From Lycorma delicatula (Eukaryota; Arthropoda; Insecta; Hemiptera; Fulgoridae), in assembly GCF_047948215.1 (NCBI RefSeq), contig NC_134465.1:45966946-46030945 (forward strand): 64,000 bases of DNA. Reading direction: 5' to 3'. Below, piece by piece: positions 22,081 to 32,946 of the stretch; the stretch's first letter is position 1; each line of letters opens with the position of its first letter. The notes beneath the pieces were generated by a model that saw only the letters and a program-made list of their open reading frames with translations, did no database searches and had not been told where the DNA came from. Both the position numbers and the translations under genes were made by a program.

Positions 22081-22189
22081 TCTTGTTAATTAAAGATTTT
22101 CTGTTACTGTGTTAGATAATTGTTTTATTGTTCTTTGAGATTAATTGGCATAACGGTAATAACGGAAATTATTTGAATTTTCAGAATGT

Positions 22190-22192
<3 letters not shown>

Positions 22193-22232
<40 letters not shown>
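22193..22232. repeat. (AT)n microsatellite
   Basis: Uninterrupted AT run of about 20 units. Confidence 0.95.
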
Positions 22233-22237
<5 letters not shown>

Positions 22238-22380
22238 ACTTATTCATATTATTCATTTTTTCAGTTTTTTTTTTTAGTATACATCGATTATTCCTTCGTT
22301 TTTTTCCCAACTAAAAAGCGCGAAAAATGTGAGAGGTGTTCAATCTTGATGTAATCAAGTAAAAGTTGTTCATGAAACGG

Positions 22381-22521
22381 TCAACCTCTACAATTCCATT
22401 CAATTATTCCTATAGTATTTGTCATTTTATCTTGTTCATGGTCATCAAGAGTATATAGACCTTCACCGGTAGCTGAAGGACTTTGACCGATAGATAACTG
22501 AATTTTTAAAACAGCTTTCAT
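22381..22521 (-). other. Short open frame of non-repeat character, possible exon
   Basis: A 46-codon frame starting ATG at 22521: MKAVLKIQLSIGQSPSATGE, then GLYTLDDHEQDKMTNTIGII and EWNCRG. It is richer in G and C than its flanks and uses varied residues rather than the Lys/Asn/Ile/Tyr of random AT-rich frames. I do not recognise it. It could be a host or transposon exon or chance; no convincing splice sites were identified. Confidence 0.25.
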
Positions 22522-22776
22522 TATAGGTACTAGTAACTACAAAGTTGAATTTCAATATTTTAATAACAGAAATACGAGTAATAAAAATTTACTTCTAATA
22601 AAAATCAAACTGTAATTCTTATAAAACAATCTTAATTAAAAAAATAAGACGATCTTTGTAGTAACTGGTATCACTTGTATCCGTATTTCAACATATCATT
22701 TGTTAGGATATGTTTGAAATTTTATCATACGCTAAAACATTTACATAAATTTCAAGGTTATGTAATGAATTATTTA

Positions 22777-23701
22777 CGAGGGTTATTTTTTTTTTCAAGT
22801 TCCGATCGGTCACAAAATTAAAACCACAGTGAAAATAAAAAAATTGTTATTTGTTACAAGTACCTACATAGTTACGATATTTCTCTACATAGTCGCCACT
22901 CCGATTTAGACATTTGTCGTAGCGTGGCAGCAACTGTCCTATACCCTCGTCATAGAACGGAGCCGCCTGAGTTTTCAGCCATGTTTCTACGCCGGTCTGC
23001 AGTTCGATGTCTGTGCCAAAATGTTGTCCTCCTAGCCAGCATTTCATGTGAGCAAAGAGGTGAAAATCGGATGGAGCCAAAACGCTGCAGGAGTTTCTTT
23101 GTTACAGCTGCAGTGTGCGGCCGAGCATTGTCATGGAGAAAGACAATGCCTACTGACAACATTCCTCTCCGCTTATTCTAAATTGCCCTTCGTAAACGTT
23201 GAAGATTCACGAAGTATGAGGCTGCAGTGATGATCGTGCCACGTTCCATGAATTCCATCAAGAGAACTCCATTCCGGTCCCAGAACACAGTAACCATACA
23301 CACATTCTGTTGGAGAAGGTTCGCTTGAACTTCTTTGGTTTACTGGGAGAATGAGAATGCATCCACTGTTTCGATTGTTCTTTTGTTTCTACAGTTTCGA
23401 AATGGACCCCTATCTCGTCCCCTGTGACAATTTTGTTCAAAAAATCTTCTCCTTCATTGTGGTAGCGCTGGAGAAACGTTAGAGAGGCGTCCATTCTCAT
23501 TGTTTTGTGATGGTCGAACAGCATCTTGGGAACCCATCTCGCACACAGTTTGCGGTACTGAAGTCTCTCACTCGCAACGGTGTAGAGAGCTGACCTTGAA
23601 ATTTCAGGAAACGAATCGCTCAATACAGAAATTGTGAACCGACGGTTTTCTCGAATTCCCTCATCCACTCGCTCAACGAGATCATCGGTTGACACTCGCA
23701 A
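22777..23701 (-). mobile_element. Mariner transposon, 5'-truncated, frameshifted
   Basis: Classic D,D34D mariner transposase read leftwards: VERVDEGIRENRRFTISVLS, RKLCARWVPKMLFDHHKTMR, first Asp in TGDEIGVHFE, KQWMHSHS; then in another frame VFLHDNARPHTA (second Asp); then APSDFHLFAHMKCWLGGQ (third Asp) and the terminus YDKCLNRSGDYVEKY. All three Asp are present but in different frames. The 3' terminal repeat cgagggttatttttt starts after a TA at 22775-22776. The first ~65 residues are lost at the junction with repeat J (23706). Confidence 0.88.
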
Positions 23702-23705
23702 CCGA

Positions 23706-23970
23706 TAAATAAAAATATTTATTTTTACACATCGAAATTACATCCGTGTACCAAATTTCAATCATTTTCATACGATAGTTCATGAGAAATGAAAATTTTC
23801 AATTAAATGCATCAATTTAGCGTAGGGGTAGTGCGTGGGGGCGGGTCATATCAAATTCCGACACCGTAGTGCTGTATTGTCATCGAAGTTACATACATGT
23901 ACCAAATTTCATTGATTTTCATACGATAGATCAAAAGATATAGCAGTTGCAATATTTGATTATTCCTAAA
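23706..23970 (+). repeat. Interspersed repeat family J, copy 2
   Basis: Same two-unit arrangement as 21138-21395 (acatcgaaattacatccgtg, then catcgaagttacatacatgt), with the G-rich spacer gtgcgtgggggcgggtcat. Confidence 0.75.
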
Positions 23971-24264
23971 GCGAATTAAATGAAAGCTTTTAAAAAAAAA
24001 GCTTTTTACCGGTAAAGTATACGGAATCTGTAAGACCTATTTCGACGAATTGTGAACAAAATTAAAAGGCATCAGCATCTGATACGTAGATAACATTTTA
24101 ACATTTAAATTGGTTCACTCAGTTTGGAGTTAGTAAACAAAAAACGGGCAAACAAACATGCACTCTCTGAAAGTTTTTAATACAATTTTTTTTTTTTTAC
24201 TGTAGTCGTAAAACGTTAAGACGTCAAGACGAGTCGAATACCTGTTTCTAAGGTAAATACTTGT

Positions 24265-24319
24265 TACCGATAAATCTTATCGGTAAAACAATAATTTTTA
24301 CCGATAAGATTTATCAGAT
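24265..24319. repeat. Near-perfect 24-bp hairpin
   Basis: taccgataaatcttatcggt plus aaaa (24265-24288) pairs with ttttaccgataagatttatc plus aga (24296-24319) around a 7-base loop. Each arm is itself almost self-complementary, so two folds compete. Confidence 0.8.
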
Positions 24320-24660
24320 AAGTTTTAAAATTATTTTCTTTATTATTCATCAAATTAAGAATAAAAAAAAGTAATGAAACAAATTTTATATCATTGTAAT
24401 ATAAAAATTCAATGCGAAATAAGTATGACAATACTAAGGAAATGAATAATGAAATATATATAATTATCTTGGAATGCTGGGAAAATTTATCATGGTTTTA
24501 CCTTAGGTTTTCCTAGTTTTTTTTAATTTCTCTGGGAAAATACTTTGACTATATTACTAAATATTATACAATATTGTTATAAAATTCTAATAGTAAATAA
24601 TACTGATGAAAAAAAAGGAAGAAAATTATGTTCAAATCGTTTACGTAGAAAATATTAATT

Positions 24661-24865
24661 TTAATCTATAAATATAAAAATGAATGTTTGTCTGCCTGTA
24701 TGTTTCTTATGCCTAAACCGTTCATCTAATAGCGATGAAACTTTGGGGAATGGTTGGACGCATGCCAGGGAAGGTTGCTGAAGAAGTTTGGACCCGCTAG
24801 GTGGAGCTGAGGTCGTGATATTTAGAAAGATTGTATTTATGTTTCGATTTGGAAACAAATATTTT
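24661..24865 (-). repeat. CTAGCAGACCC repeat family, copy e (3' end, reverse)
   Basis: In reverse it carries the family tail: aaacattcatttttatattt, catcgctattagatgaacgg, ggacccgctaggtgg in reverse sense (gcaccacctagcgggtcc type) and aaatcg text. 5' part missing. Confidence 0.7.
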
Positions 24866-25013
24866 TATTTAAAAAAATATTTTTTTAATTAAAAAACCAA
24901 TTGTGCGACACAATTTGTTGCACACATGTGCAACAAATTTCATTAAATAATTATAAATAAATCAAAATCTAAAATAATCCGAAATGAATAAAAATTAATT
25001 CATTATTACAAGA

Positions 25014-25927
25014 AAAAGTGGAGGATTAAGGTTAATGAAGGTAAGTCGAGGCACGTCACATTTGCCATGCGAAGAGGTGACTGTCCCGGTGTATACTTCG
25101 ATGGTGTTTTGATCTCGCAAATGGAGACTGTGCGGTATCTGGGACTTCACCTGGATCGGCATTTGACCTTGAAGTGTCACGTGAGGATGAAGAGGAAACA
25201 GCTAAACGCAAGGTACAGGGTACAGGGAACCCTGTACCCTGTTACCCTGTTATTGGCTGCTACGGAAGAACTCAGGCCTCACGTTATCCAACAAGATCTT
25301 AATTTACAAGGTTATTCTGCGCCCAATCAATTGTGGGGAACGGCTAGTACTAGTAATGTGGAAATTATATAACGATTTCAGAACAAAGTAGCAAGGGTAA
25401 TTGCCGAAGCTTCGTGGTTCACGCGGAATGATGAGATTCAGGATTATCTGGAGCTCCCATCGGTTCGTGAGATTGCACAACAGCGCAATGTCAAATACCT
25501 GCAGAGGCTTGAGAATCATGTAAACCACTTTGCAATTAATCTGCTCGATAACAGCAGAAACGTCCGACGGTTGAAACAAGCCCATGTACTCGACTTAGGG
25601 TCTACGTAACAGTCTAGAATCAAACACCTTCAAGTTTAGTGGTGTCGTATCTAATTTCTTGTTACTTCTCTTTATTTTTCTTTAAACTTGTTATTAATGT
25701 TTGTTTTGTGGACTATGTGGTGTTGAAATTAATGATTCGTGATTTATGACTGAGCCTGATATTTCATAATTGACTTTAAGTTTGTTTGCAACTGTTTATT
25801 GTGTATTAAATATTTTGGGGGTTCCTTAAGGACCTCCTTATCACGTGCTTTTGTCAGGAAATTTATTTATGGCTACGCAGGAGAGCCGATTGTAATTATA
25901 ATTGTTATTGGGCAAAAAAAAAAAAAA
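25014..25927 (+). mobile_element. jockey-clade LINE, 5'-truncated, with poly(A) and 10-bp target duplication
   Basis: The last quarter of a jockey-type ORF2 plus 3' UTR. The reading is open from the 5' junction: KWRIKVNEGKSRHVTFAM, VYFDGVLISQMETVRYLGLH, LDRHLTLKCHVRMKRKQLNA. A frame shift at a local palindrome (25215-25242) follows, then YWLLRKNSGLTL, QLWGTASTSNVEIIQRFQNK and ELPSVREIAQQRN to LDLGST (stop 25607-25609). The 3' UTR ends in a poly(A) at 25914-25927. Target duplications tattacaaga (25004-25013, 25928-25937) are perfect. The RT catalytic core lies upstream of the truncation. Confidence 0.92.
25215..25242. repeat. 13-bp palindrome inside the jockey fragment
   Basis: acagggtacaggg and ccctgtaccctgt are exact reverse complements separated by two bases. 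Typical jockey sequence does not carry this; it coincides with the frame break and looks like a local duplication or inversion event. Confidence 0.85.
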
Positions 25928-26133
25928 TATTACAAGATATTTAGTATATTTTCTCACCATCAAAGCGTTACGTTGATAAAAATTATGGTTGGAAGTTAAA
26001 TATAAAAATGTTTGAATATAATAGTAAAGAATTTTAAAAAGGTAAATTTATTTAATACCATGTCTAATCAATATCACAAGAAAAATTTTAACAGCTAGAT
26101 TAAGACAATGGTAGAATGGATATACGTAACTGA

Positions 26134-26157
26134 ACGTGTGTGTGTGTGTGTGTGTGT
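26134..26157. repeat. (GT)n microsatellite
   Basis: About 11 GT units. Confidence 0.95.
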
Positions 26158-26612
26158 CGCTTAAATACTCTTAAGAAATAATAAATAACACAACACTCAA
26201 AAATGTATAAATCACGTACGATATGCTTATAAAAGCTATGATATACAGACTGGTTATAAACTCTAAAAACGTAGTAAACAAACATACAAATAAATAATAA
26301 TAGAAGCTACTAAATAAAACACCACGAGCACGCACTAATGTTTAAAGTGAAAGCTTTTAAAACTTTGTAAGTATGTGCGGCTGCTTAAAATAAATACAAA
26401 ATAAACTACGATGTATGTAAAATAAAAACATACAGTGTTTAACCTATTCAGTCATAAAATTAAAAGAGATAGAGAGAGAGTGAGTGAGAGAGGGTGGAGT
26501 GAAGGAATTAGGAGGGGAAAACCAAAGGAGATTTTTTCAGAATTTTACACAGCAGTAGGTTATATATTTTTAATTTTATCACGATTTTCATAAAAAAAAT
26601 AAAAAAATGTAT

Positions 26613-26830
26613 ACAGAGTGTTTCAGAAAGTTTCTGTCAAACTTTATAGGCTTATCTCTTTTATTAAAATAATGGAAAAAAAAAGATCATATAAATATAG
26701 GTCAGGAAACACTCTGCTTTTAGTTACGGCAAACGAAAGCCTTTACCCAAATTCCTGTTCTTAAAGGGGAAGTATAAGTTAAAAATACTGGAAAAAAAAC
26801 ATTTTCAACAAAAAATTATTTTCCTATACT
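26613..26830 (+). repeat. Mariner-like terminal fragment (family F-related)
   Basis: Starts tacagagtgtttcagaaagt after a TA, followed by taaaataatggaaaaaaaaa and a gttacggcaaacgaaagcc block equivalent to the tagtgaaagattt block in family F. Non-coding. Confidence 0.5.
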
Positions 26831-26929
26831 TTTTTTCTTTAAAATTTCCTGAAAATGTTGAAATATTTATTTTTTTCCATAGTTATCACTAAACAAATGG
26901 AAAATTTTAAAATTGCGTGTTATGTTATT

Positions 26930-27185
26930 GTGAAAATTTTCTCCGTATTTTATTTCCTTGTATTAAGTAATAAAGGAAGTATTGTGATAGCGAAAAATTT
27001 AGGTTTTCATATTTCAACGGAAATATCCATTTTGATCAATCCTGAATCCTGAATTTGATTAGTTTCAACGTGACGTCTGTACGTACGTATGTATCTCGCG
27101 TAACTCAAAAACGATTAGACATAGGATATTAAAATTTTGGATTTAGAACTGTTGTAACATCTAGTTGTGCACCTACCCTTTTGAT
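26930..27185 (+). repeat. Rep-A interspersed repeat, left half (copy B)
   Basis: Matches 515-760: gtaataaaggaagtattgtg, tttcaacggaaatatcca, cgtgacgtctgtacgtacg and aactcaaaaacgattag. Interrupted by the MULE/SINE fragment 27190-27394 and resumes at 27400. Confidence 0.75.
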
Positions 27186-27189
27186 TACA

Positions 27190-27366
27190 ATACCTCTGCA
27201 GGTATCGATGAGTACAATTTGAAAATATATAACTTTTATCAGCGATAAAGTTTCTCCAGGGCGTTTATCCAGTATTCTTGGAGGAAAAATGGACAGGAGA
27301 AAAAAAAACAAAGAATCGTTAAAATACAAACACATACCAAAAAAGAGAGAAAAAGAGAGAAAAGAA
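27190..27366 (+). pseudogene. Mutator-like (MULE) protein C-terminal fragment, copy 1
   Basis: About 85 per cent similar by eye to 28715-28880. Readable pieces are GIDEYNLKI (equivalent to GEYIFENI in copy 2), AIKFLQGVYPVFLEEK in one frame and DRRKKNKESLKYKHIPKKRE in another, a basic tail as in the arthropod Mutator-like transposase-domain family. A SINE head fragment follows directly. Confidence 0.5.
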
Positions 27367-27367
27367 A

Positions 27368-27394
27368 AACCCACCGGTTGGTCTATTGGTCAAG
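27368..27394 (+). repeat. SINE-A head fragment
   Basis: Only cccaccggttggtctattgg and a few bases remain of a SINE-A 5' end, cut where Rep-A resumes. Confidence 0.6.
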
Positions 27395-27399
27395 TTTTT

Positions 27400-27806
27400 T
27401 ACTTGATCAAAAATGTCCAAAATCTAAAAAATTTGGATTTTGGAGTTTTTCAAGTGCAGTTTCTTGAAATATTTTCAACGATATGTCATAACTGGTACTT
27501 ATTTTCACTGGTTCCAGACTGATACCCAAATTAAATTTTTAATTAATAGAATATATGGATCTTATAAGGGGAAGGCATATCAGTTCGAATCAGACGTCAT
27601 CTCCTTTTCTTTTTTTTAAAATAAATATATTGATTTATTAATAATTATTAACCTTGATTGTAAAAAAAGTCCGCTAAATAATTCAATAATAACAATTTAA
27701 AAAAAATTATGAAAAAATATCAGTAATAACTTTTTATGTACTTTTAAAAATGTGTATATGTAATTTAATAGGCGTACAAGGAAGCGGTGTCCACATCAGG
27801 CTTTTA
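27400..27806 (+). repeat. Rep-A interspersed repeat, right half (copy B)
   Basis: Continues with aaaatgtccaaaa, tttggattttggagttttt, caacgatatgtcataa, the ttaattaat..atatatggatctta block and the terminus ggcgtacaaggaagcggtgt ccacatcag. Confidence 0.75.
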
Positions 27807-28086
27807 TAAAAAAAAAAAGGTTTCGAAATGTTAAAAACATACAAGCTAAGGGGTAATTTTAATTTTATTTTGCAGGAATTTTTTTGTTATGTTGGTTTAT
27901 ATATTTTTCTCTGTTTACGGCGGGACGATTAAATGTGTGCGCTTATGAGTTTGTTTACTAAAAAATGGTCAAAACCTGTAACTAACAATAAATAACAGAA
28001 AATAGTACAGCTCCCTTACAGATACCACAATTAAAAAGGAATGAAGAGTACGAAGGAAATGCTATGTTGGCTAACAAATAAAAAGT

Positions 28087-28880
28087 GTAACCGAAATGAA
28101 AAACGTAACTTTAGCTACACTTAGACATCGTACATCGACTGATGATAAACCTACACATCAACAAGAGAGGAATCTCATTGGTATTGTAAATAGAGAGCAA
28201 GCACACGTTAAAACTACTGGGAAACATAAAGATAATGTAAGAATACAGATCAGTTTATTTGTTTTGCAGCATATCGCTCCTATATATGAAAGATTAACAG
28301 ATAGCCGAAAGCTTTTAAGATGCACCAGAGGACTAACTCGAAATGCTAATGAAAGTTTGAATAATTGCATACGGCGTTGACTCACCGGGTTGGTCTACTG
28401 GTGAACGCGTCTTTCCAAACCAGATGATTTGGAAGTCGAGAGTTCCAGCGTTCAAGTCTTTGTAAAGTCAGTTACTTTTATACGGATTTGAATACTAGAT
28501 CGTGGATACAGGTGTTCTTTCGTGGTTGGCTTTCAATTAACCACACATCTCAGGAATGGTGGAAGTGAAACACTTTATTTGCACTCATACATATCATCCT
28601 CTGAAGTATTATCTGAAAGGTAATTACCGGAGGCTAAACAGGAAAAATAAAATTGCACACGGTGAAGATGTAGCAACTGGAATTCTTCACGAAAAATCGT
28701 TGAGACGGCTGTAGCAGAAAGTATCGGTGAATACATTTTTGAAAACATATAGATTTTATCAGCGATAAAGTTTCCCTAGGGCGTTCATCCAGTACTCCTG
28801 GACGAAAAATAGACAGGAGAAAAAAAACAAACAATCACTACAATATAGTCAAACACATACCAAGAAAGAGAGAGAAGGTT
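28087..28880 (+). pseudogene. Mutator-like (MULE) transposase-domain gene fragment, copy 2, split by a SINE
   Basis: A 94-codon frame from 28096 reads MKNVTLATLRHRTSTDDKPT, then KTTGKHKDNVRI, HIAPIYERLTDSRKLLRCTR and GLTRNANESLNNCI. The pattern (MSTDxxPxH, then IxPIYxRLS, RCxRGxTQNxNESxNxxIW) is that of the arthropod Mutator-like transposase-domain protein family. Right after NNCI, a SINE (28381-28650) intrudes. Beyond it the frame RKIVETAVAESIGEYIFENI and a basic tail to 28880 continue the family. Stops and shifts make it non-functional. The cysteine-rich W-RCPK motif expected at the junction is lost. Family call is from remembered motif order. Confidence 0.7.
28381..28650 (+). repeat. SINE-A copy inside the MULE fragment
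   Basis: Complete head (ggttggtctactggtg, gcgttcaagtc) and tail (taaacaggaaaaataa). Diverged target duplications aattgcatacggcg (28363-28376) and aattgcacacggtg (28651-28664), 12 of 14 identical, bracket it. Confidence 0.85.
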
Positions 28881-28911
28881 ACCTTTAAGGAATTTAAATG
28901 ATGAAAAAAAC

Positions 28912-29190
28912 CTTTCGGTTGGTCTACCGGTCAACGCGACTTCCCAAATCAGCTGATTTGGAAATCGAGAGTTCCAGCGTTCAAGTCCTAGTAAAGGCAG
29001 TTACTTTTGTACGGATTTGAATACTAAACCATGGATACCGGTGTTTTTTGGTGGTTGGAATTCAATTAACCACACATCTCAGGAATGGTCGAACTGAGAC
29101 AAGATTACTCTTCATTTACATTCATACATATCATCCTCTGAAGTAATATCTGAACGGTAATTCCCGGAGGCTAAACAGGAAAAAGAAAAC
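28912..29190 (+). repeat. SINE-A copy
   Basis: Starts ctttcggttggtctaccggt and ends taaacaggaaaaagaaaa, with approximate duplications gatgaaaaaaac (28900-28911) and gatgaagaaaaac (29191-29203). Lies just behind the MULE fragment. Confidence 0.85.
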
Positions 29191-29204
29191 GATGAAGAAA
29201 AACA

Positions 29205-30185
29205 ACTTCAGAAGAAATGGTGAAACAGGGAGTTCTGATTCAGAATGAATTTTAACGTTTAATTACTGTTTATTTAGTTAATTTTATTTTGTTGTTTTCC
29301 GTAAATTTATTTTTCCATGTTTTTATTAACTAGATCCAACATATCTTTACCAGGTACAAACGTATTTTTTTTTTCAAGTGTTCAGAATTCCTTGATCTAT
29401 GTAATGATAAAACCATATACTCGTAAGTGTTTTTAGTATAAAGTATTTAAAAAAAATGATTACATCAATGAATTTGACTTTTCATCAAAACCAAAAAAAA
29501 GTAGTGGCTTAGAAACGGTATATTTTTAATCCGTTCTTAAAACTTCATAAAACTAAGTTAGTCCTAAGTGACACTAGTTTTCCTGTTACAAGTTCAATAC
29601 CGATGAAATTATAATTTCTCTAGTAAATCACTGTTTTTGCCACTTCAACCCTTAAGTTAGGGGTTGTAAATAACTATTGTGGTTGAAAATAATGCTACAC
29701 ATTACTCATAACTGTTGTAAACTTAAGAAAAAAAATTTTAACCATGTCTTAAATTAAAAATAAATAAAAAACTTTTAACGTATACTCCATTAAGGATAAA
29801 TAATCCTAAATAAAATTCTACTGTCAAATTTTATGAATCAAATTATAATGGCTTTCTAATGAAAAATTTAAAAACAAGAAAATTGATTCCAGATAAATTA
29901 TCTTCCGAGATAAAATATCTTCTATATTTTTTAATTTTATTTTTTACAAAAGAATACTATTTTTATAAAAAATAAACTCGAAAAGCCCAATTTTTTTTAG
30001 ATTTGTAGTTTATTTACTTAGTTGAATTGTCAATAACCAAGTAAAATTTTAATATGTAATTTACAGAAAAAAAATTGATAGTCATTTTTTGAATATTCCA
30101 TAAAACTGCGAAGATTTCTGTAACAGTCAAAAATCGAAAATTGGTTTTTATTAAATAATATTATTCATACTTTAAATAAGTTATG
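29205..30185. other. AT-rich sequence, nothing recognised
   Basis: No frame, structure or repeat shared with other parts of the window was seen. Confidence 0.5.
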
Positions 30186-30194
30186 TCAGGAGAA

Positions 30195-30480
30195 AGATCC
30201 CGTACACTACATGCCTTTCCATTCTCCTTTATTCCCAGTTAAACGTTTAAGAACCTGATTATTCCTATTTCCTTTTATATCATTTATGATTTTAACCTTT
30301 ACCAGTTTCTCTTTAAGGGATCTTCTATCACTGTTTTAATAAATGTTTCTCTTCTCATGATATCCTCCAGCCGATTAGGTTTCTTATTATACATTATTCA
30401 AATTAAGCTTCTATTCTCGATTATTACCATATCACTTTTCAGTCTATCAATTTAATTTATCCAGACTCCACCAAGGTCAT
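30195..30480 (-). pseudogene. Possible decayed LINE C-terminus
   Basis: Reading leftwards, one frame gives NKKPNRLEDIMRRETFIKTV, IEDPLKEKLVKVKIINDI and KGNRNNQVLKRLTGNKGEWK. The IxHxxRxE-FI-VIEG-x-GK- ... RxEW pattern recalls the C-terminal domain of RTE-like and related LINEs, but the GH of the motif is changed and the glycines are missing. Could be coincidence. Confidence 0.3.
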
Positions 30481-30877
30481 ATTTCTAAAACGTTCAACCT
30501 ACTTCAACATTTTTTCTTAGCGTCAACATCTATAACTATTAAGAAATCTACTTAAAAGACCTTTCCTCAAATCCAATTACACAATAAATAAATCGTTTAT
30601 TCTGGGCGGTAAATAATAATATGTTGTATTACAAGGCTGGGTAGATATGGTAGTCCACAAATAAAAAAAATAAACTGTCCCAACATTTTCCTTGATAGAT
30701 AAAGGGAAAATTATGGTAAAAATGTGATAAGAATGCATTAAAAAATACAAAATTAATTATAATATAAAACTTAGTTGTAATTAAAGTCTATTTTATTATA
30801 ATTTCAATATAAACACATGAAATAAATAAATATTAAAAATTAAAAAAGTCTTTAAAATTTATTTAAATGTTTGTATG

Positions 30878-30906
<29 letters not shown>

Positions 30907-30913
<7 letters not shown>

Positions 30914-31920
30914 GTGGCTATACTTTTTCGGATTCTACTTGTATAATTAAATAAAAAATATTCTTAGGAAAAATGGAAATTTCTCCTTCGTTCTCCCACT
31001 GTCCTCCATTTTGTTATTTTTATATAAAAATTTGTATCTCATGTTCGGATTACGAATCGCATAAATATTTCGAAAGATTCTTGGTAATAACGTTTTAAAA
31101 TTAGCAAAAAAATCAGGACTTAAATACCTTCGCAAATTACAAAATGACAACCATGTTTATTTTTCAATCCTTTATATCTCCATAAATATTAGTTTTATCA
31201 AAATTTATGTTATTTGATAAAATATTAAGCTTTTTATTTTGAAAAAAATGATATTTTACTTTTTTTTAAATCGGTTAACAAAGAGTCGAGTTATGTGAGA
31301 AAATTGATGTTGTAATTTTGTGTATAGACTATAGGTGTGTAATAGACTATTATGTGTAATAGACTATTTTGTGTAATAGACTATTAGGTCTATTATTGTC
31401 AGAAAATTGTTACTTAATTTGATACTAATTTACAGTACTAGAATTAGCAATAAATAAAAACGATTAATATTTCATCGAACTGAACGTAAAGTGGAGGACA
31501 TGAAAACAGACACATAATTACATCAATTTTCTCCCATAACTCGACTATTTGTAAACCGATTTCTAAAAATAAAATGTTATTTTGTTCAAAATAAAACGTT
31601 TAATTTTTTATAAAAAAATAAATTTTGATAAAACTAATATTTATGGAGATATAACGGATTGAAACATAAAAATGGCCGCCATTTTGTAATTGCAAAGGTA
31701 TTAAAGTCCTCATTTTTTTCTAATTTAAAACTTTATTACCATGACGTTTACCAAATATTAATGTGATTCGTCGATCCGAACTTGAGATATAAATTATTAT
31801 AAAAAATAAAAAAATGGCGGACAGTGGGAGAACGAAGGAGAAATTCCTATTTTTCCTACAATATTTTCTGTTTAGTTTTACAAATAGAACCCGAAAAAGT
31901 ATATCCAGCCCACTATTTTA
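30907..31920. repeat. Foldback element with ~420-bp inverted arms
   Basis: The left arm (30907-31320) and right arm (31500-31920) are reverse complements: ctttttcggattcta against agaacccgaaaaag, cttcgttctcccactgtc against agtgggagaacgaagg, tatatctccataaatatt against atatttatggagatata, and gagtcgagttatgtgagaaaa against tctcccataactcgac. The spacer has three to four gtgtaatagactatt units. A single-arm relative is at 59518-60108. The ORF seen in the left arm is incidental. Long-TIR non-autonomous transposon; superfamily unknown. Confidence 0.88.
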
Positions 31921-31922
31921 GA

Positions 31923-31952
<30 letters not shown>

Positions 31953-31953
<1 letters not shown>

Positions 31954-32946
31954 AAGGCATTCGATAACGTAGACTGGAATAAAATGTTCAGCATTTTAAA
32001 ACAATTAGGGTTCAAATACAGAGATAGAAGAACGATTTCTAACATTTACAGGAACCAAACAGCAACAGTAATAATTGAATAATATAAGAATGAAGCCGTA
32101 ATAAGAAAGGCAGTCAGTAAAGAACAATTTAGATTCGGAGTAACAGTACAAGGTGAAAAGATAAGATGCTACGATTTGCTGATGATATAGTAATTCTAGC
32201 TGAAAGTAAAAAGGATTTAGAAGAAACAATGAACGGCATGGATGAAGTCCTACGCAAGAAATACCACATGAGAATAAACAAGAACAAAACGAAAGTAATG
32301 AAATGTAGTAGAAATAACGAAGATGGACCACGGAATGTGAAAATAGGAGGAGAAAAGATTATGGAGGTAGAAGAATTTTGTTATTTGGGAAGTAGAATGA
32401 CTAAACATGGACGAAGCAGTAGCGATATAAAATCCCGAATAGCACGGACGAAACGAGCCTTCAGTCAGAAATATAATTTGTTTACATCAAAAATTAATTT
32501 AAATGTCAGGAAAAGATTTTTGAAAGTATACGTTTGGAACGTGGTTTCATATGGAAGTGAAACTTGGACGATCGGATTATCTGAGAAGAAAAGATTAGAA
32601 GCTTTTGAAATGCGGTGCTATAGGAGAATGTTAAAAATCAGATGGGTGGATAAAGTGACAAATGAAGAGGTGTTGCGGCAAATAGATGAAGAAAGAAGCA
32701 TTTGGAAAAATATGGCTAAAAGAAGAGACAGACTTATAGGCCACATAAAGGCATCCTGGAGTAGACGCTTTAATATTGGAGAGACAGGTAGAGGAAAAAA
32801 TTGTGTAGGCAGGCAACGTTTGGAATATCTATAACAAGTTGTTAGAGATGTAGTGTGTAGGGGATATACCGATATGAAACGACTAGCTCTAGATAGGGAA
32901 TCTTGGAGAGCTGCATCAAACCAGTCAAATGACCGAAGACAAAAAA
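31953..32946 (+). mobile_element. RTE-like non-LTR retrotransposon, copy 2 (deleted, frameshifted)
   Basis: Starts aaggcattcgataacgtaga (AFDNVDWNKMFSILKQLGFK) directly after the (AT)n at the foldback's edge. About 80 bases covering the GVRQGCSLSP box and MELAVND are deleted between ataagaaagg and agtaaagaac, and a base is missing just before the FADDIVILA box. From 32166 the frame is open for 222 codons through CYLGSR, SYGSETWTIG, RMLKIRWVDK and RDRLIGH, then breaks. The end agtcaaatgaccgaagacaa with a short A run matches the other copies. Here the TTA-AAA-CAA codons that became a stop in copies 1 and 4 are intact. Confidence 0.9.

Noticed and set aside
31333..31390. Short direct repeats that could suggest a CRISPR-like array
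   Set aside because: Units are contiguous without unique spacers and lie in the foldback loop of a eukaryotic sequence.
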